A DNA stretch of 63,066 nt from an uncultured Eubacteriales bacterium (lineage in GTDB: Bacteria; Bacillota; Clostridia; Oscillospirales; Oscillospiraceae). This document shows, in pieces, positions 16,389-24,710 of the stretch; positions within the stretch are counted from its first letter, which is position 1, and the number at the start of each line of letters is the position of its first letter. The stretch spans positions 416 through 63,481 of the forward strand of contig ONEB01000014.1 of NCBI GenBank assembly GCA_900316745.1. The letters run 5' to 3'. The notes under the pieces were generated by a model that saw nothing but the letters and a program-made list of their open reading frames with translations, did not search any database and had not been told where the DNA came from. The position numbers and the translations under genes are program-made.

Positions 16389-17548
16389 TCAGCGCGATAT
16401 TGTAATCGAAATGGAATATACGCCAACGGCGCCGGCATTGTCAAATCCATCAATATAGATCTTTGCCGGAACCGAAACCGTTCCGATCGTATCGGCATAG
16501 TCAGTGAGATCCACCACAACTCGGACGTTATCCGCTTCAATGTTCTGGAGGACATCACTTTTGGCACGGACTGTCACGGCGAGCGACGTTGTCCAGTGGC
16601 TTCCGAGACGCCGGACTGGTTGCGCAGGGCATTGTCCAGCGGGATGGTAAATGTGTTTTCATAGCTGTTGGCAAATTCACTGAGATTCACGGTGCCGACA
16701 ACGAGCTGATTGAGCTGCTGCAGAGCAGCCGTATCGCCGATGACCTGGATCTTCTCCGGTTCAACTGTCACAACGCAGTCGTCCGCCGTCGCGCCGCCGC
16801 CCTCAATGAGGTTCACCGTCAGTTTGAGCTCTTTCTGCATGAGAATCGGGAGCGTCACGCTCACGGCTTTCGTATCGCTTACGACATTGGCAGGCGTGAT
16901 CTCCTCGCCATTGGCGTTGAGCAGCACATAATCCGTCTTCAGAGGACCGACTGTCGCGCTCACATTCTCACGATCAAGATAGACGCAGGCTTCGTTGATA
17001 TCGCTGAGCTCGCTCTCAGGACCATAGAGCGTAATCGTGGAGGGCTCGACCACCACAGCATCCGCCATATAGCCATCCGCGATGCTGCCGGTAAAGACGC
17101 CTTTCACTTCAACCGTCTTGGTGCTCTCAGCCGCGACCGTAAAGCTGATGGTCTCCGGCGTTCGTCTCACAACGCTGATATCACTCCGGTTGATGCGATC
17201 CGGAAACGCGATGCTGTAAGTCAGCTCCGTCTCACGCGCCTGTGAAATACCGCTGACATCAACGATCGCCTGAAGCTCAGACGCGTGCAGGCTGCCGATG
17301 CTCGCGCGGGATCCGCGCACCTGAACGGTTACACTGTCGACTTCCGGATCGGTAATGATAAGTCCCTTGGTCGTGCGCAGCGCATCTGCGCCCTGAAACA
17401 CCACGGGGACATTATAAAACGTCTGATTGAATGTCGTCGTATCAGACTCCGCCAGATAAGCCCAGACGAAAAACGAGATCAGTAGCGAAACGATGATCCA
17501 GGTGACGCGGTTATTTAAAAGCTTGTTAAGTGTTTCCGTTCTTTTCAT
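16389..17548 (-). pseudogene. cdaR: CdaR-like YbbR-domain protein, frameshifted near its C-terminus
   Basis: CdaR binds and modulates the diadenylate cyclase CdaA from outside the membrane. From ATG 17548 (GGAGAG 5 bases upstream, overlapping the cdaA end by 23 bases) the protein has one membrane span (about residues 15-35) and successive YbbR repeats. The frame ends early at 16574. The reading frame that follows immediately (from about 16592 down to 16389) continues a good YbbR repeat (TSLAVTVRAKSD and onward). A single missing base between 16590 and 16598 would join them into about 386 residues. Either the gene lost its last half-domain, or this is a sequence error. No slippery heptamer is visible. 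Confidence 0.8.
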
Positions 17549-18404
17549 GCTGTCTCTCCAAACGGCGCTCATTGAGCCATGTCAGGATCGTACGTTTCTT
17601 CTGCTTTTCCTGGGGCATAATCTCATTGCGGAGAATGGCCTCGAAGGTCTCGGCAGTCAGGCGGCGCTTGAGCATGCCGTCCACTGCGACCGAAATGCTT
17701 CCGGTCTCCTCCGAAACAATCACGACCACCGCGTCAGACTGCTCGCTCATGCCGATACCGGCGCGATGCCGCGTGCCGAGATCGGGAGAGAGATTGATGT
17801 TGCCGGTAAGTGGCAGCACGCAGCCGGCGGCACGGATGCGGCCGGAGCGAATGATCACAGCGCCGTCATGCAGAGGCGCTTTGTTGAAAAAGAGGTTTTT
17901 CAGCAGTTCAGCCGTGACGGCAGAGTCGATCACTGTACCGCTTCGGATCTGCTCTTCCAAAACATTCTTGCGCTCAAAGACGATCAGCGCGCCGGTACGC
18001 GACGCGGAAAGATCCTGACAGGCTTTGAGCGTTTGCGAAATGACGGATTCGGCTTCAAAGTTGTCGATCTTTCGATTTCCAAACAGCCCCGGCAGATTGC
18101 TGCCGACGCGCTCGAGCAGTCTGCGAAGCTCAGGCTGGAACAGGATGACAAGAGCAATCAAACCCAGTTCGACCGTGCGCTGGAGCAGACGGTATACCAT
18201 ATTCAGTTCCAATACGCCGGAGAGCCAAAGTGCGATAAGGATGACAAGGATGCCGCGCGCAAGCCGAAAAGAGTTTGTGCGGCGAATCAGCATAATCAGC
18301 TTATAGATCACATAAGCGACGATCAGAATATCAGCGATGTCTGATACACGGATTGTCGAGATCAGGTTCCCCAAGCGCAGCCAGAATGTAGTAAATTGGG
18401 TCAT
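17526..18404 (-). CDS. cdaA: diadenylate cyclase CdaA
   Basis: CdaA makes the essential messenger c-di-AMP, which controls potassium and osmolyte balance and wall integrity. Three membrane spans fill about residues 10-90, followed by a coiled linker and the DisA_N catalytic domain with DGA at 180-182 and RHR at 212-214. The 292-residue length from ATG 18404 is normal; GTGAGG lies 8 bases upstream. An ATG at 18479 sits inside the promoter and was rejected. The gene begins the leftward run with cdaR. The glmM gene that often follows is absent here. Confidence 0.96.
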   Translation of the reverse strand: MTQFTTFWLRLGNLISTIRVSDIADILIVAYVIYKLIMLIRRTNSFRLARGILVILIALWLSGVLELNMVYRLLQRTVELGLIALVILFQPELRRLLERVGSNLPGLFGNRKIDNFEAESVISQTLKACQDLSASRTGALIVFERKNVLEEQIRSGTVIDSAVTAELLKNLFFNKAPLHDGAVIIRSGRIRAAGCVLPLTGNINLSPDLGTRHRAGIGMSEQSDAVVVIVSEETGSISVAVDGMLKRRLTAETFEAILRNEIMPQEKQKKRTILTWLNERRLERQHEKNGNT

Positions 18405-18467
18405 AAATGAGTCCTCACATCCCGTTAACGCCGAAATAACAAAACTTGTCCTATTTTCAGATATAAT

Positions 18468-18496
18468 ATTATAACGCAAGAGGCGAAAAATAGCAA
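18468..18496 (-). promoter_or_regulatory. cdaA promoter
   Basis: On the - strand, a -35 TTGCTA (18491-18496), a 17-base spacer and a -10 TATAAT (18468-18473) give a SigA-type promoter about 60 bases before the cdaA start. Confidence 0.75.
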
Positions 18497-18523
18497 CCGT
18501 TTCTTTGTCTCAAATTATCTGCC

Positions 18524-18577
18524 ATGACTGGATGAAATTACATGTCTCATGCGTTTTTTTCTGTGCAAATTGTGGCT
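18524..18577 (+). repeat. intergenic element, copy A
   Basis: About 53 bases here closely match 28588-28640. The shared parts are ATGRCTGGATGAAWTTACATG, then GCG, then TTTTCTGYGCAAAYTGTGG. In one frame both copies read VF(F)CANCG, and the differences inside that stretch fall at third codon positions. Copy A then hits a stop codon. No known element was recognised. The other copy precedes the SASP gene. Confidence 0.6.
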
Positions 18578-18611
18578 AAAATAAACTTCATCGCCGAGCC
18601 CAAAGATAAAA

Positions 18612-18636
18612 ATGCCCTGCTGCTTGAGCAGGGCAT
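18612..18636 (-). terminator. terminator after the cytidylate-kinase-like gene
   Basis: A perfect 10-bp stem (18612-18621 with 18627-18636) has a 5-base loop, followed on the - strand by TTTTATCTTT. It lies about 55 bases past the stop of the gene at 18692. Confidence 0.85.
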
Positions 18637-18691
18637 AATCTCGTATGCATTTAGATGAACACACAGTACGCCCTGATTTGGGCGCTGCCGC

Positions 18692-19291
18692 TCAATTCTG
18701 AAACGCCTCGGCTTTGCGCGCTGCGTCACAGATGAGCTGGATGCAGGTATCGTAGCCAAGAACGCCGGTGTCCAGCGAGAGTGTATAATTTCGGGTATCC
18801 CCCCAGCGCTTGCCGGTGAACTGTTCATAGAACGTGCGGCGCGCAGCATCGGTCTTCTGCATTTTCTTCTGGATCTCGGTAGGATTGTCGCTGCCGATCA
18901 GCTCTCTGACCCGCGCCGCGCGATGGATGTCGCTGGCGTAGAGAAACACATTCAGGCTGGGGATGTTCGCCTTCTCCATGATGTCATCCGCGCAGCGGCC
19001 CAGAATGACACACGTGCCCTTCGAGGCGAGGTCAAGAATGATGCTGTGCTCAATCGAGTGGATGTTGTCGCTCAGGTCGCGGTAGGCACTGGGCGCAATG
19101 ATGCGCATGAACACGCCCGCGCGGGTGAGCTCCTCCTCCACGCGTTCGACGTCCGGCATTTTCTCGCCGCTTTCCTCTGCCGCGGCCTTGATGATGTCGC
19201 GGTCATAAAACTCCACGCCGAGCTCCTTGGCAACGCCCTTGCCGATGGTGTGCCCGCCGGCGCCGTATTCTCTGCTGATGGTAATGATCAC
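18692..19291 (-). CDS. cytidylate kinase-like family protein
   Basis: The 199-residue product begins with a nucleotide-binding segment (TISREYGAGGHTIGKGVAKEL), which matches the cytidylate-kinase-like (Cytidylate_kin2) family of P-loop proteins. It differs from the main Cmk, and no specific substrate is known. GTG 19291 is preferred because AAAGGAG lies 9 bases upstream; the ATG at 19300 directly abuts that site. The gene stands alone with its own terminator. Confidence 0.8.
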   Translation of the reverse strand: MIITISREYGAGGHTIGKGVAKELGVEFYDRDIIKAAAEESGEKMPDVERVEEELTRAGVFMRIIAPSAYRDLSDNIHSIEHSIILDLASKGTCVILGRCADDIMEKANIPSLNVFLYASDIHRAARVRELIGSDNPTEIQKKMQKTDAARRTFYEQFTGKRWGDTRNYTLSLDTGVLGYDTCIQLICDAARKAEAFQN

Positions 19292-19398
19292 AGCTGACAT
19301 CTCCTTTTTGAAATCGGATGCTTATGCCGGTATTTTATCACAAGAACGACCGGATGCCAAGAACTATGCAGGAAAAACGAACTGTTTTTTTGCTCTGG

Positions 19399-19475
19399 TC
19401 TTTGGAGTTCACTGGGACGTCATGCGTGACGACCGCACCGGCGGCAATCGCGGAGGTATACAATACTTCACAATA
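19399..19475 (-). pseudogene. remnant of a hexapeptide-repeat acetyltransferase
   Basis: On the - strand a short open stretch reads SAIAAGAVVTHDVPVNS. This is the typical last left-handed beta-helix turn of maltose/galactoside O-acetyltransferases (compare IGAGSVVTKDVP). The sequence before it breaks frame and lacks the rest of the protein. The sequence after it drifts into unrelated residues. It sits between the kinase-like gene and the flavodoxin terminator, and suggests a lost gene and past rearrangement. Confidence 0.45.
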
Positions 19476-19501
19476 TCAGTTTATTTCAAACAAACAAGAA
19501 G

Positions 19502-19539
19502 ACACTCCAAGGTACACATTCAAGTGAACCTTGGAGTGT
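19502..19539 (-). terminator. terminator of the redox cassette
   Basis: A perfect 12-bp stem (19502-19513 with 19528-19539) has a 14-base loop and is followed on the - strand by a U-rich TCTTCTTGTTTG. It lies 20 bases past the last gene of the cassette. Confidence 0.8.
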
Positions 19540-19559
19540 TAATTGATTTTATGAAAAGA

Positions 19560-20042
19560 TTACACTAAATCCAGTCCTACGATCCAGTCTTTGAGCTCCT
19601 TCTCGGAGGTACGGCCGGAAAAGCGTTTGCCGGAAAGCACCGTTGCGCCCTTGGCGAGCATGGCGATCCTGCTCTGCCCCTCACCCAGCGGGCTGCCGCC
19701 GGAGGTGAAGAACGGGACGATCGTCTTGCCGCTGAAGTCATAGGCTTCGAGGAACGTGTCGATGATTGCGGGCTCGCGGTACCACCAGATCGGGAAACCG
19801 AGGAAAATGACGTCCGCATCCGCCACGGGAGCGTCGGCGTCCGCCATCTCGGGGCGGCAGTTGGGATCCGCCATCTCGACGGTGCTGCGGGCCTTCTTAT
19901 CCATCCAGTTTAAATCCCCGCGCTTGTACGGCACGGCGGGACGGATCTCATAGGCCTCAGCTTCCGCCGCCGCGGCGAGGGTCTGCGCCAGACGGGACGT
20001 GCTGCCGCTGGCAGAAAAATACGCGACTAATTTCTTACTCAT
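19560..20042 (-). CDS. flavodoxin (cassette gene 8)
   Basis: This is a 160-residue cytoplasmic flavodoxin. The FMN phosphate loop SASGSTSRLA is at the N-terminus, and the flavodoxin_4-type block LGFPIWWYREP precedes YDFSGKTIVPFFTSGGSP. It would carry electrons or act as an FMN-dependent reductase. It is the last gene of the cassette, 15 bases after the DUF362 gene, with AAAGGAG before ATG. It resembles the lipoprotein flavodoxin at 24058, so the cassette encodes one flavodoxin for each side of the membrane. Confidence 0.88.
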   Translation of the reverse strand: MSKKLVAYFSASGSTSRLAQTLAAAAEAEAYEIRPAVPYKRGDLNWMDKKARSTVEMADPNCRPEMADADAPVADADVIFLGFPIWWYREPAIIDTFLEAYDFSGKTIVPFFTSGGSPLGEGQSRIAMLAKGATVLSGKRFSGRTSEKELKDWIVGLDLV

Positions 20043-20057
20043 ATTCTAACTCCTTTA

Positions 20058-21095
20058 TTATCCGCGTTTGTTGCGGCCCCAGAAGACGTTGTAGCGGTCG
20101 GGCTTCCAGCCGGGCTTGACATCCTTCACAGCTTCAGCGGCGGTAATGACGGCGTCATCGTTGTCGATGTCGATCAGCGTGTAGCGGTCGTTGCCCATTC
20201 CGAGCTCCTTCATATAGCTCAGCTGACGCAGGCCGTGACGGGTCTCCACGCGCTCGATAAGCGCCTTTCCCGCACCCTCCGGCAGATTGTAGATCAGATC
20301 CACGCAGGCGTTGTCGACTGCCAGAATATCGAGCGAGGCAAGAATGCCCACGTCCGGCGTCACGACGGGCTCGGCCTCGGGGCCTTCGCAGTCGCAGGAG
20401 ACGGACATATTGCGCATGGTATTGATATAGCAGACGTGCGGCGCGAAGTGGTCGATGGTCGCCTTTGTGCTCTCGGAAATACGCTCCATCAGCTCTTCTT
20501 CTGAAATGCTCCACATGCCCGCGCCGGGATAGCTGTGGATATCGCGCTTGCCGATTCTGCCGTCGGCGCAGCCGATGCCGATGTTCTTGTTCGAGCCGCC
20601 GAAGCCGCCCATCATGTGGCCCTTGAAGTGCGTCAGCACCAGCAGAGATTCATAGTTCAGCATGGACTTGCCGACATGCATCTCAGTAAACCACTTGCCG
20701 CCCTTGACCGGCAGTGCAGCGACGCCCTCGGCGTCCGTGATGTCCACCGGGCAGAACGTCCAGCCGTTGATCTCCAGGGTCTTGCGGTGCTCCTCGGTGG
20801 TGTAGCGACTGCCCTCATAATAGGTGTTCGTCTCGATGATTATCGCGTCCGGCAGACGGGACTCAATCAGCTCACGCACCCAGGGTCTGGGGATGATGTT
20901 GGGGCCCTCGGCCTCACCGGTGTGCAGCTTGATCGCCACCTTGCCGGTCAGCACGGAGGAAACCTTGTCGTAGATCTTCTGCAGACCTGCTTCGGACAGG
21001 TCGCGGGTGAAAAACACCACGGAGCTCTCGCCCGTGCGCTCCTCATAAGGAACGTACTTGTTGCCGTCCTTGCCGGGGACCGGTTTGTTACTCAT
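20058..21095 (-). CDS. DUF362 domain protein (cassette gene 7)
   Basis: The 345-residue protein matches the DUF362 family (VAIKLHTGE, LLVLTHFKGHMMGGFGGSNKNIGIGC, SCDCE). Many DUF362 proteins end in a 2[4Fe-4S] ferredoxin domain. That domain is absent here, but conserved cysteines remain (IGCADG, CDCEG). The biochemical role of the family is not established; its neighbours are usually redox enzymes. AAGGAGG precedes the ATG. The 56-base gap to the upstream aldo-keto reductase is the largest in the cassette, but no promoter or terminator was seen in it. Confidence 0.85.
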   Translation of the reverse strand: MSNKPVPGKDGNKYVPYEERTGESSVVFFTRDLSEAGLQKIYDKVSSVLTGKVAIKLHTGEAEGPNIIPRPWVRELIESRLPDAIIIETNTYYEGSRYTTEEHRKTLEINGWTFCPVDITDAEGVAALPVKGGKWFTEMHVGKSMLNYESLLVLTHFKGHMMGGFGGSNKNIGIGCADGRIGKRDIHSYPGAGMWSISEEELMERISESTKATIDHFAPHVCYINTMRNMSVSCDCEGPEAEPVVTPDVGILASLDILAVDNACVDLIYNLPEGAGKALIERVETRHGLRQLSYMKELGMGNDRYTLIDIDNDDAVITAAEAVKDVKPGWKPDRYNVFWGRNKRG

Positions 21096-21151
21096 GTTGT
21101 GCCCTCCTTATAAAGATGTGTGAATACTTATCGCCACTCGAATGAAGTCTT

Positions 21152-22291
21152 TTAGAAGCTGTTCTCCGTCAGCCATGCCACAGCCTTTTCGACCGACTCT
21201 GTGATATCCTTGCCGTCTGCGGTGCTCACGGTCTGCTTTTCAAGCCCGTTGTGGAAGTCCACATGCTCAGCTTCCGCGATGGCATTCTTCAGATAATTGT
21301 TGTCATCCGAGAAACCGGGATTCGGCTGGATCTGGCAGATGCTGTACGCCTGCAGGATCGCGCTGACAGGAACCCCGTGATACACGAGGTCTTTATACTG
21401 CTCAATCTCACTCTGCTTGATCGGAGCGCTCTCCCGATAGATGCGCATGGCCTCTGCCAGCACCTTGTGGTCTTCCTCCGTGAGCCGCTCGGCCTTGTTG
21501 CTGGTCGCAGTATTGTCCTGAACCTGCTCGAGCGTGCTCATGCCGGAGAGGACCGCGATCACGTCTTCCTTTTCGAGGCAGAAGCGCACCGACCATGAAG
21601 CGATGCTCCAATCCGGATGCGCAGCCTTCATAAGCGCCTCCGCTTCCTCCGGGAGCTTTGCCAGACCGCCGCCCTTGACCGCCTCCATGATCACGACTTT
21701 TCTGCCGTGCCTGCGGATCACGTCATAGCAGGGGCCGGCCTGCACCAGTTCGCTGTCCCAGTCAATCGGGTTCAGCGCGATCTGCACGAATTCGATCTCC
21801 GGGTGCTCCGCCAGCACGCGGTCCAGCAGCTTAGCCGAGGAATGGAACGAGATGCCGAGATGGCGGATCTTCCCGTCTTCCTTCCACTTCTTCGCATGAT
21901 CGAACAGATGCGTCGTCTTTACGATCCCGCCCTTGCCGTCGTAGCCGTCATAGTAGACATTCTGGATGTTGTGCAGCAGATAATAGTCGACATACTCCAC
22001 GCCCAGCTTGTCCAACTGGCTCTGGAACACGTCCTCGATCTCATTTTCCGGAACAAGATTGAAGGTCGGGAATTTTGTCGCCACAGTGAAGCTGTCTCTC
22101 GGGTGGCGTTCGATCAGAGCCTTGCGCACAGCCGTTTCGCTCTCGCCGTTGTGATAGACGAAGCTGGTATCGAAATAAGTATAGCCTGCTTCCAGAAAAG
22201 CGTCAACCATCGCATTGAGCTGGTCATAGTCAAAATCGGTCGGGCCGGACTTCACCGGCAGTCTCATCATACCAAAGCCAAGGTTTTTCAT
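21152..22291 (-). CDS. aldo-keto reductase (cassette gene 6)
   Basis: This NADPH-dependent carbonyl reductase has a TIM-barrel fold. The tetrad is visible as D in YFDTSFVYH (with Y), K in VATKFP and H in YLLHN. The motif GISFHSS follows. The 379-residue length matches the larger bacterial group often annotated as an oxidoreductase of the aldo/keto reductase family. Its C-terminal extension has no CxxCxxC iron-sulfur motif. ATG 22291, with AAGGAG 6 bases upstream, is preferred to an in-frame TTG at 22309. It probably reduces an aldehyde or ketone; the substrate is unknown. Confidence 0.9.
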   Translation of the reverse strand: MKNLGFGMMRLPVKSGPTDFDYDQLNAMVDAFLEAGYTYFDTSFVYHNGESETAVRKALIERHPRDSFTVATKFPTFNLVPENEIEDVFQSQLDKLGVEYVDYYLLHNIQNVYYDGYDGKGGIVKTTHLFDHAKKWKEDGKIRHLGISFHSSAKLLDRVLAEHPEIEFVQIALNPIDWDSELVQAGPCYDVIRRHGRKVVIMEAVKGGGLAKLPEEAEALMKAAHPDWSIASWSVRFCLEKEDVIAVLSGMSTLEQVQDNTATSNKAERLTEEDHKVLAEAMRIYRESAPIKQSEIEQYKDLVYHGVPVSAILQAYSICQIQPNPGFSDDNNYLKNAIAEAEHVDFHNGLEKQTVSTADGKDITESVEKAVAWLTENSF

Positions 22292-22301
22292 AGCAGTCTC
22301 C

Positions 22302-23057
22302 TTATCCAAGCGCGTTATAGTCTTCTTCCGAAACGGGCTCCATCCACTCTGCCTTGCCGTCCTCGCCGGGGATCTCCAGAGCCAGATGCGAGAACCAGGA
22401 ATCGGCAGCGGCGCCGTGCCAGTGCTTCACGCCTGCCGGGATATTGATAACCGTACCCGGGGTCAGCTCAACAGGCTCCTTGCCCCACTCCTGATACCAG
22501 CCGCGTCCGCCGACGCAGATCAGCATCTGTCCGCCGCCGCAGGCCGCGTGATGGATGTGCCAGTTGTTGCGGCAGCCCGGCTCGAACGTCACATTGTACA
22601 CAGGAACCTGCTCAGTAGTGAGCGGCGCGAGATAGCTGCGGCCAACAAAGAACTGACCGTAGGGGTTCTCCTCGCCAATCGGGAAAAAGATCGTGTTCTG
22701 GTAGGCGTCCTTCTCGCTCTGCGCGGGCGCTTCCTCGTTCCAGATCTCCTTGGCCTGACGGAACACCGCCCAGCCCTTCGGCCAGCCGACATACATGGTG
22801 GCGTGGGTGATGATGGCGGCGATCTCTTCCTTTGTCACGCCGTTGTTCTTCGCGTTTTGCAGATGATAGCCCAGCGAAGAATCCGTGATGCCCGACGCCA
22901 TGAGAGATACCACCGTGATGATGCACTTGGTCTTGACGTCGATGGCTTCCTCGTTCCAGACCTCACCGAACAGCACATCGTCGTTCAGATGCGCAAACAT
23001 CGGCGCAAATTTGCCGAGCTGCTGCCGACCGGCCGTCTGGGTGATCTTCTTGCTCAT
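22302..23057 (-). CDS. carboxymuconolactone decarboxylase-cupin fusion (cassette gene 5)
   Basis: The 251-residue protein has two parts. Residues about 1-110 form a CMD/AhpD-like domain (CIITVVSLMASGITDSSLGY, GVTKEEIAAIITHATMYVGW). It has a single cysteine in place of the CxxC pair of peroxidase-active AhpD. Residues about 135-250 form a cupin with metal-ligand histidines in NNWHIHHA and GVKHWHGAA. Such fusions are usually found next to flavodoxins and aldo-keto reductases. The chemistry is unproven. GGAGG lies 8 bases before ATG 23057. Confidence 0.88.
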   Translation of the reverse strand: MSKKITQTAGRQQLGKFAPMFAHLNDDVLFGEVWNEEAIDVKTKCIITVVSLMASGITDSSLGYHLQNAKNNGVTKEEIAAIITHATMYVGWPKGWAVFRQAKEIWNEEAPAQSEKDAYQNTIFFPIGEENPYGQFFVGRSYLAPLTTEQVPVYNVTFEPGCRNNWHIHHAACGGGQMLICVGGRGWYQEWGKEPVELTPGTVINIPAGVKHWHGAAADSWFSHLALEIPGEDGKAEWMEPVSEEDYNALG

Positions 23058-23071
23058 ATCAGGTTCCTCCT

Positions 23072-23401
23072 TCAACGTTTGATAAATTTCATGTCTTTTT
23101 CCGGCAGACCGGAATCATCGGAGACGAAGCGCTCCGCCTTCATGTGCAGGTCATACTTATCCCGCAGCGCCGCAATCTCAGCCATCATGGGCGAGGCGTG
23201 GTGCGCATCGATTGCCGCCTGATCGCGCCACTGGTCAATGAGCAGCACGGTCTCGGGATCGTCCATCGGGTAAAAGTATTCGTAGCGCAGATTGCCGTCC
23301 TCGGCGCGGATGGCGTCCACGACGCCTGCGCGAACCATTTCCTCGGCAAAGGCGCGGGCGGAGCCGTTCTCGCCGGTATAATAGAGATTCACGGTAATCA
23401 T
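23072..23401 (-). CDS. putative quinol monooxygenase, ABM family (cassette gene 4)
   Basis: This 109-residue protein is an antibiotic-biosynthesis-monooxygenase (ABM) ferredoxin-like barrel: LRYEYFYPMDDPETVLLIDQW, then HHASPMM. Relatives such as YgiN oxidise or bind quinols without cofactors; others only bind small aromatics. The start ATG overlaps the TetR stop by 4 bases, so translation is coupled to the regulator. Confidence 0.85.
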   Translation of the reverse strand: MITVNLYYTGENGSARAFAEEMVRAGVVDAIRAEDGNLRYEYFYPMDDPETVLLIDQWRDQAAIDAHHASPMMAEIAALRDKYDLHMKAERFVSDDSGLPEKDMKFIKR

Positions 23402-24027
23402 TGCAGGCCTCCCAGCAGCGTACGGATAAAGGTATACGCCATATCATAAGTGCTCATATACACATAATGGATTCCGGCCTCCTGCATCGCCTCACGCTGC
23501 TTGTCCGTCACGACCGTGTAGGGATAGAGTCCGAACACGAACGGCAGGAAGGCATACAGGAAGAACTTGCGCTTCTCCACCGCGAGTGCGGGAACGAACT
23601 GCTGCAGGCAGCGATCCACCGCGTCGAGGGATTTCTTATAGGACTTCTTGAATTCCACAAGGCGCTCCATGCGCGAGTTTGCCTCCATGTCATAGAGGTT
23701 CATACTCAGAAGTTTGAGCATCAATGGGCGGCGCTCCAGAGCGTGCGCAAGCTCAGAAGACAGCGCGTCCAGAGAGAGCGTCTCCTCCCGCTCGCAGAGT
23801 CCGTCGAGGTCTGCGGCGAAGCTCTCATACTCCTGTCCAAAAAGCGCAAGGAAGATCTCTTCCTTCGTCTCAAAATAATTATAGATCGATGTTCGGGTGA
23901 AGGAGGTCAAAGCGCCTATCTCCTTGAGCGTGATCTCTTTGAAGCCCATGGTCTCATACAGTTTCCGGCAAGCGGCGATGATCTCGTCCTTCCGCGCCTT
24001 CGTCAGTTCTGCAGATCCTTTCGGCAT
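23398..24027 (-). CDS. TetR-family regulator (cassette gene 3)
   Basis: The 209-residue protein has an N-terminal TetR helix-turn-helix (about residues 10-55: ITLKEIGALTSFTRTSIYNYF) and an alpha-helical ligand domain with a long C-terminal region (FLYAFLPFVFGLYPYTVV). It lies inside the cassette, between the lipoprotein flavodoxin and the ABM gene, on the same strand. It is the obvious candidate to bind the paired palindromes at 25278-25324 and to repress its own operon. The ligand is unknown. Confidence 0.92.
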   Translation of the reverse strand: MPKGSAELTKARKDEIIAACRKLYETMGFKEITLKEIGALTSFTRTSIYNYFETKEEIFLALFGQEYESFAADLDGLCEREETLSLDALSSELAHALERRPLMLKLLSMNLYDMEANSRMERLVEFKKSYKKSLDAVDRCLQQFVPALAVEKRKFFLYAFLPFVFGLYPYTVVTDKQREAMQEAGIHYVYMSTYDMAYTFIRTLLGGLQ

Positions 24028-24057
24028 GTTTTTCTTCCTCTCTGTTCTAAATGTTTC

Positions 24058-24693
24058 TCATGCAAAAAGTTCATCCAGCTCCGGAATGTCCTTCAGCCAG
24101 TCTTCCATTTCCTCAATGGCACCGGCAGGAAAACGTTTCCCCTCTACCCAGACAGCCGTATCAGAGCAAAGCGCCTGCAGATCCTCCGCGCTGCGGCCGA
24201 TGTCGCTGGAGCCGGAGTTGCAAAACGGGATGATGGTCTTTCCGGAGAAATCATAGCTCTCGATAAAGGTGCTGATGATGCGCGGCGCCTGTCCCCACCA
24301 GATGGGATATGCCAAAACGACGATATCATACTGCTCCATGTTCTCGACAGAGCCTGCAATCGCAGGACGCGCGTCGGGGTCATTCTGCTCCTTGGAGGTG
24401 CGGGAATCGGAGTCGCCATAGTTGATATCCGCGTCCGTGTAAGGGTCGGAGGCCTGGATCTCATAGAGATCCGCGTCGAGCAGCTCCGCCGCATGTTCGG
24501 CAAGCGGGCGTGTGTTTCCGGTGCAGGAGAAATAAGCGACCAGCACCTTTGCGTCGTCCGAGCGCTTCGTCATTGCGGCCTCGCCGCTGTTTGGTTCCGT
24601 GCTTTCGGCTGCCGGCTCAGTGCTGCTCTGTCCGCAGGCGGAAAATGCAAGGATAAGCGAGAGCACCAGAAGCAAGGTGATCCATCTTTTCAT
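24058..24693 (-). CDS. exported flavodoxin lipoprotein (cassette gene 2)
   Basis: This 211-residue protein starts with a lipoprotein signal peptide: two positive residues, a hydrophobic core and the lipobox FSAC with C20 as the lipid site. A Ser/Thr/Glu-rich linker (about 21-45) follows. The rest is a flavodoxin: FMN loop SCTGNTRPLA, then YPIWWGQAPRI and YDFSGKTIIPFCNSGSS. It should sit on the outer face of the membrane. Flavodoxins are normally cytoplasmic, so its electron donor and target are of interest. A 17-base gap separates it from the flavin-reductase-like gene. Confidence 0.88.
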   Translation of the reverse strand: MKRWITLLLVLSLILAFSACGQSSTEPAAESTEPNSGEAAMTKRSDDAKVLVAYFSCTGNTRPLAEHAAELLDADLYEIQASDPYTDADINYGDSDSRTSKEQNDPDARPAIAGSVENMEQYDIVVLAYPIWWGQAPRIISTFIESYDFSGKTIIPFCNSGSSDIGRSAEDLQALCSDTAVWVEGKRFPAGAIEEMEDWLKDIPELDELFA

Positions 24694-24710
24694 GGCTGTA
24701 CCCCGCGTAG

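Noticed and set aside
19318-19527. 69-codon frame on the + strand
   Set aside because: It has no ribosome site and runs into a terminator hairpin; the opposite strand carries the acetyltransferase remnant instead.
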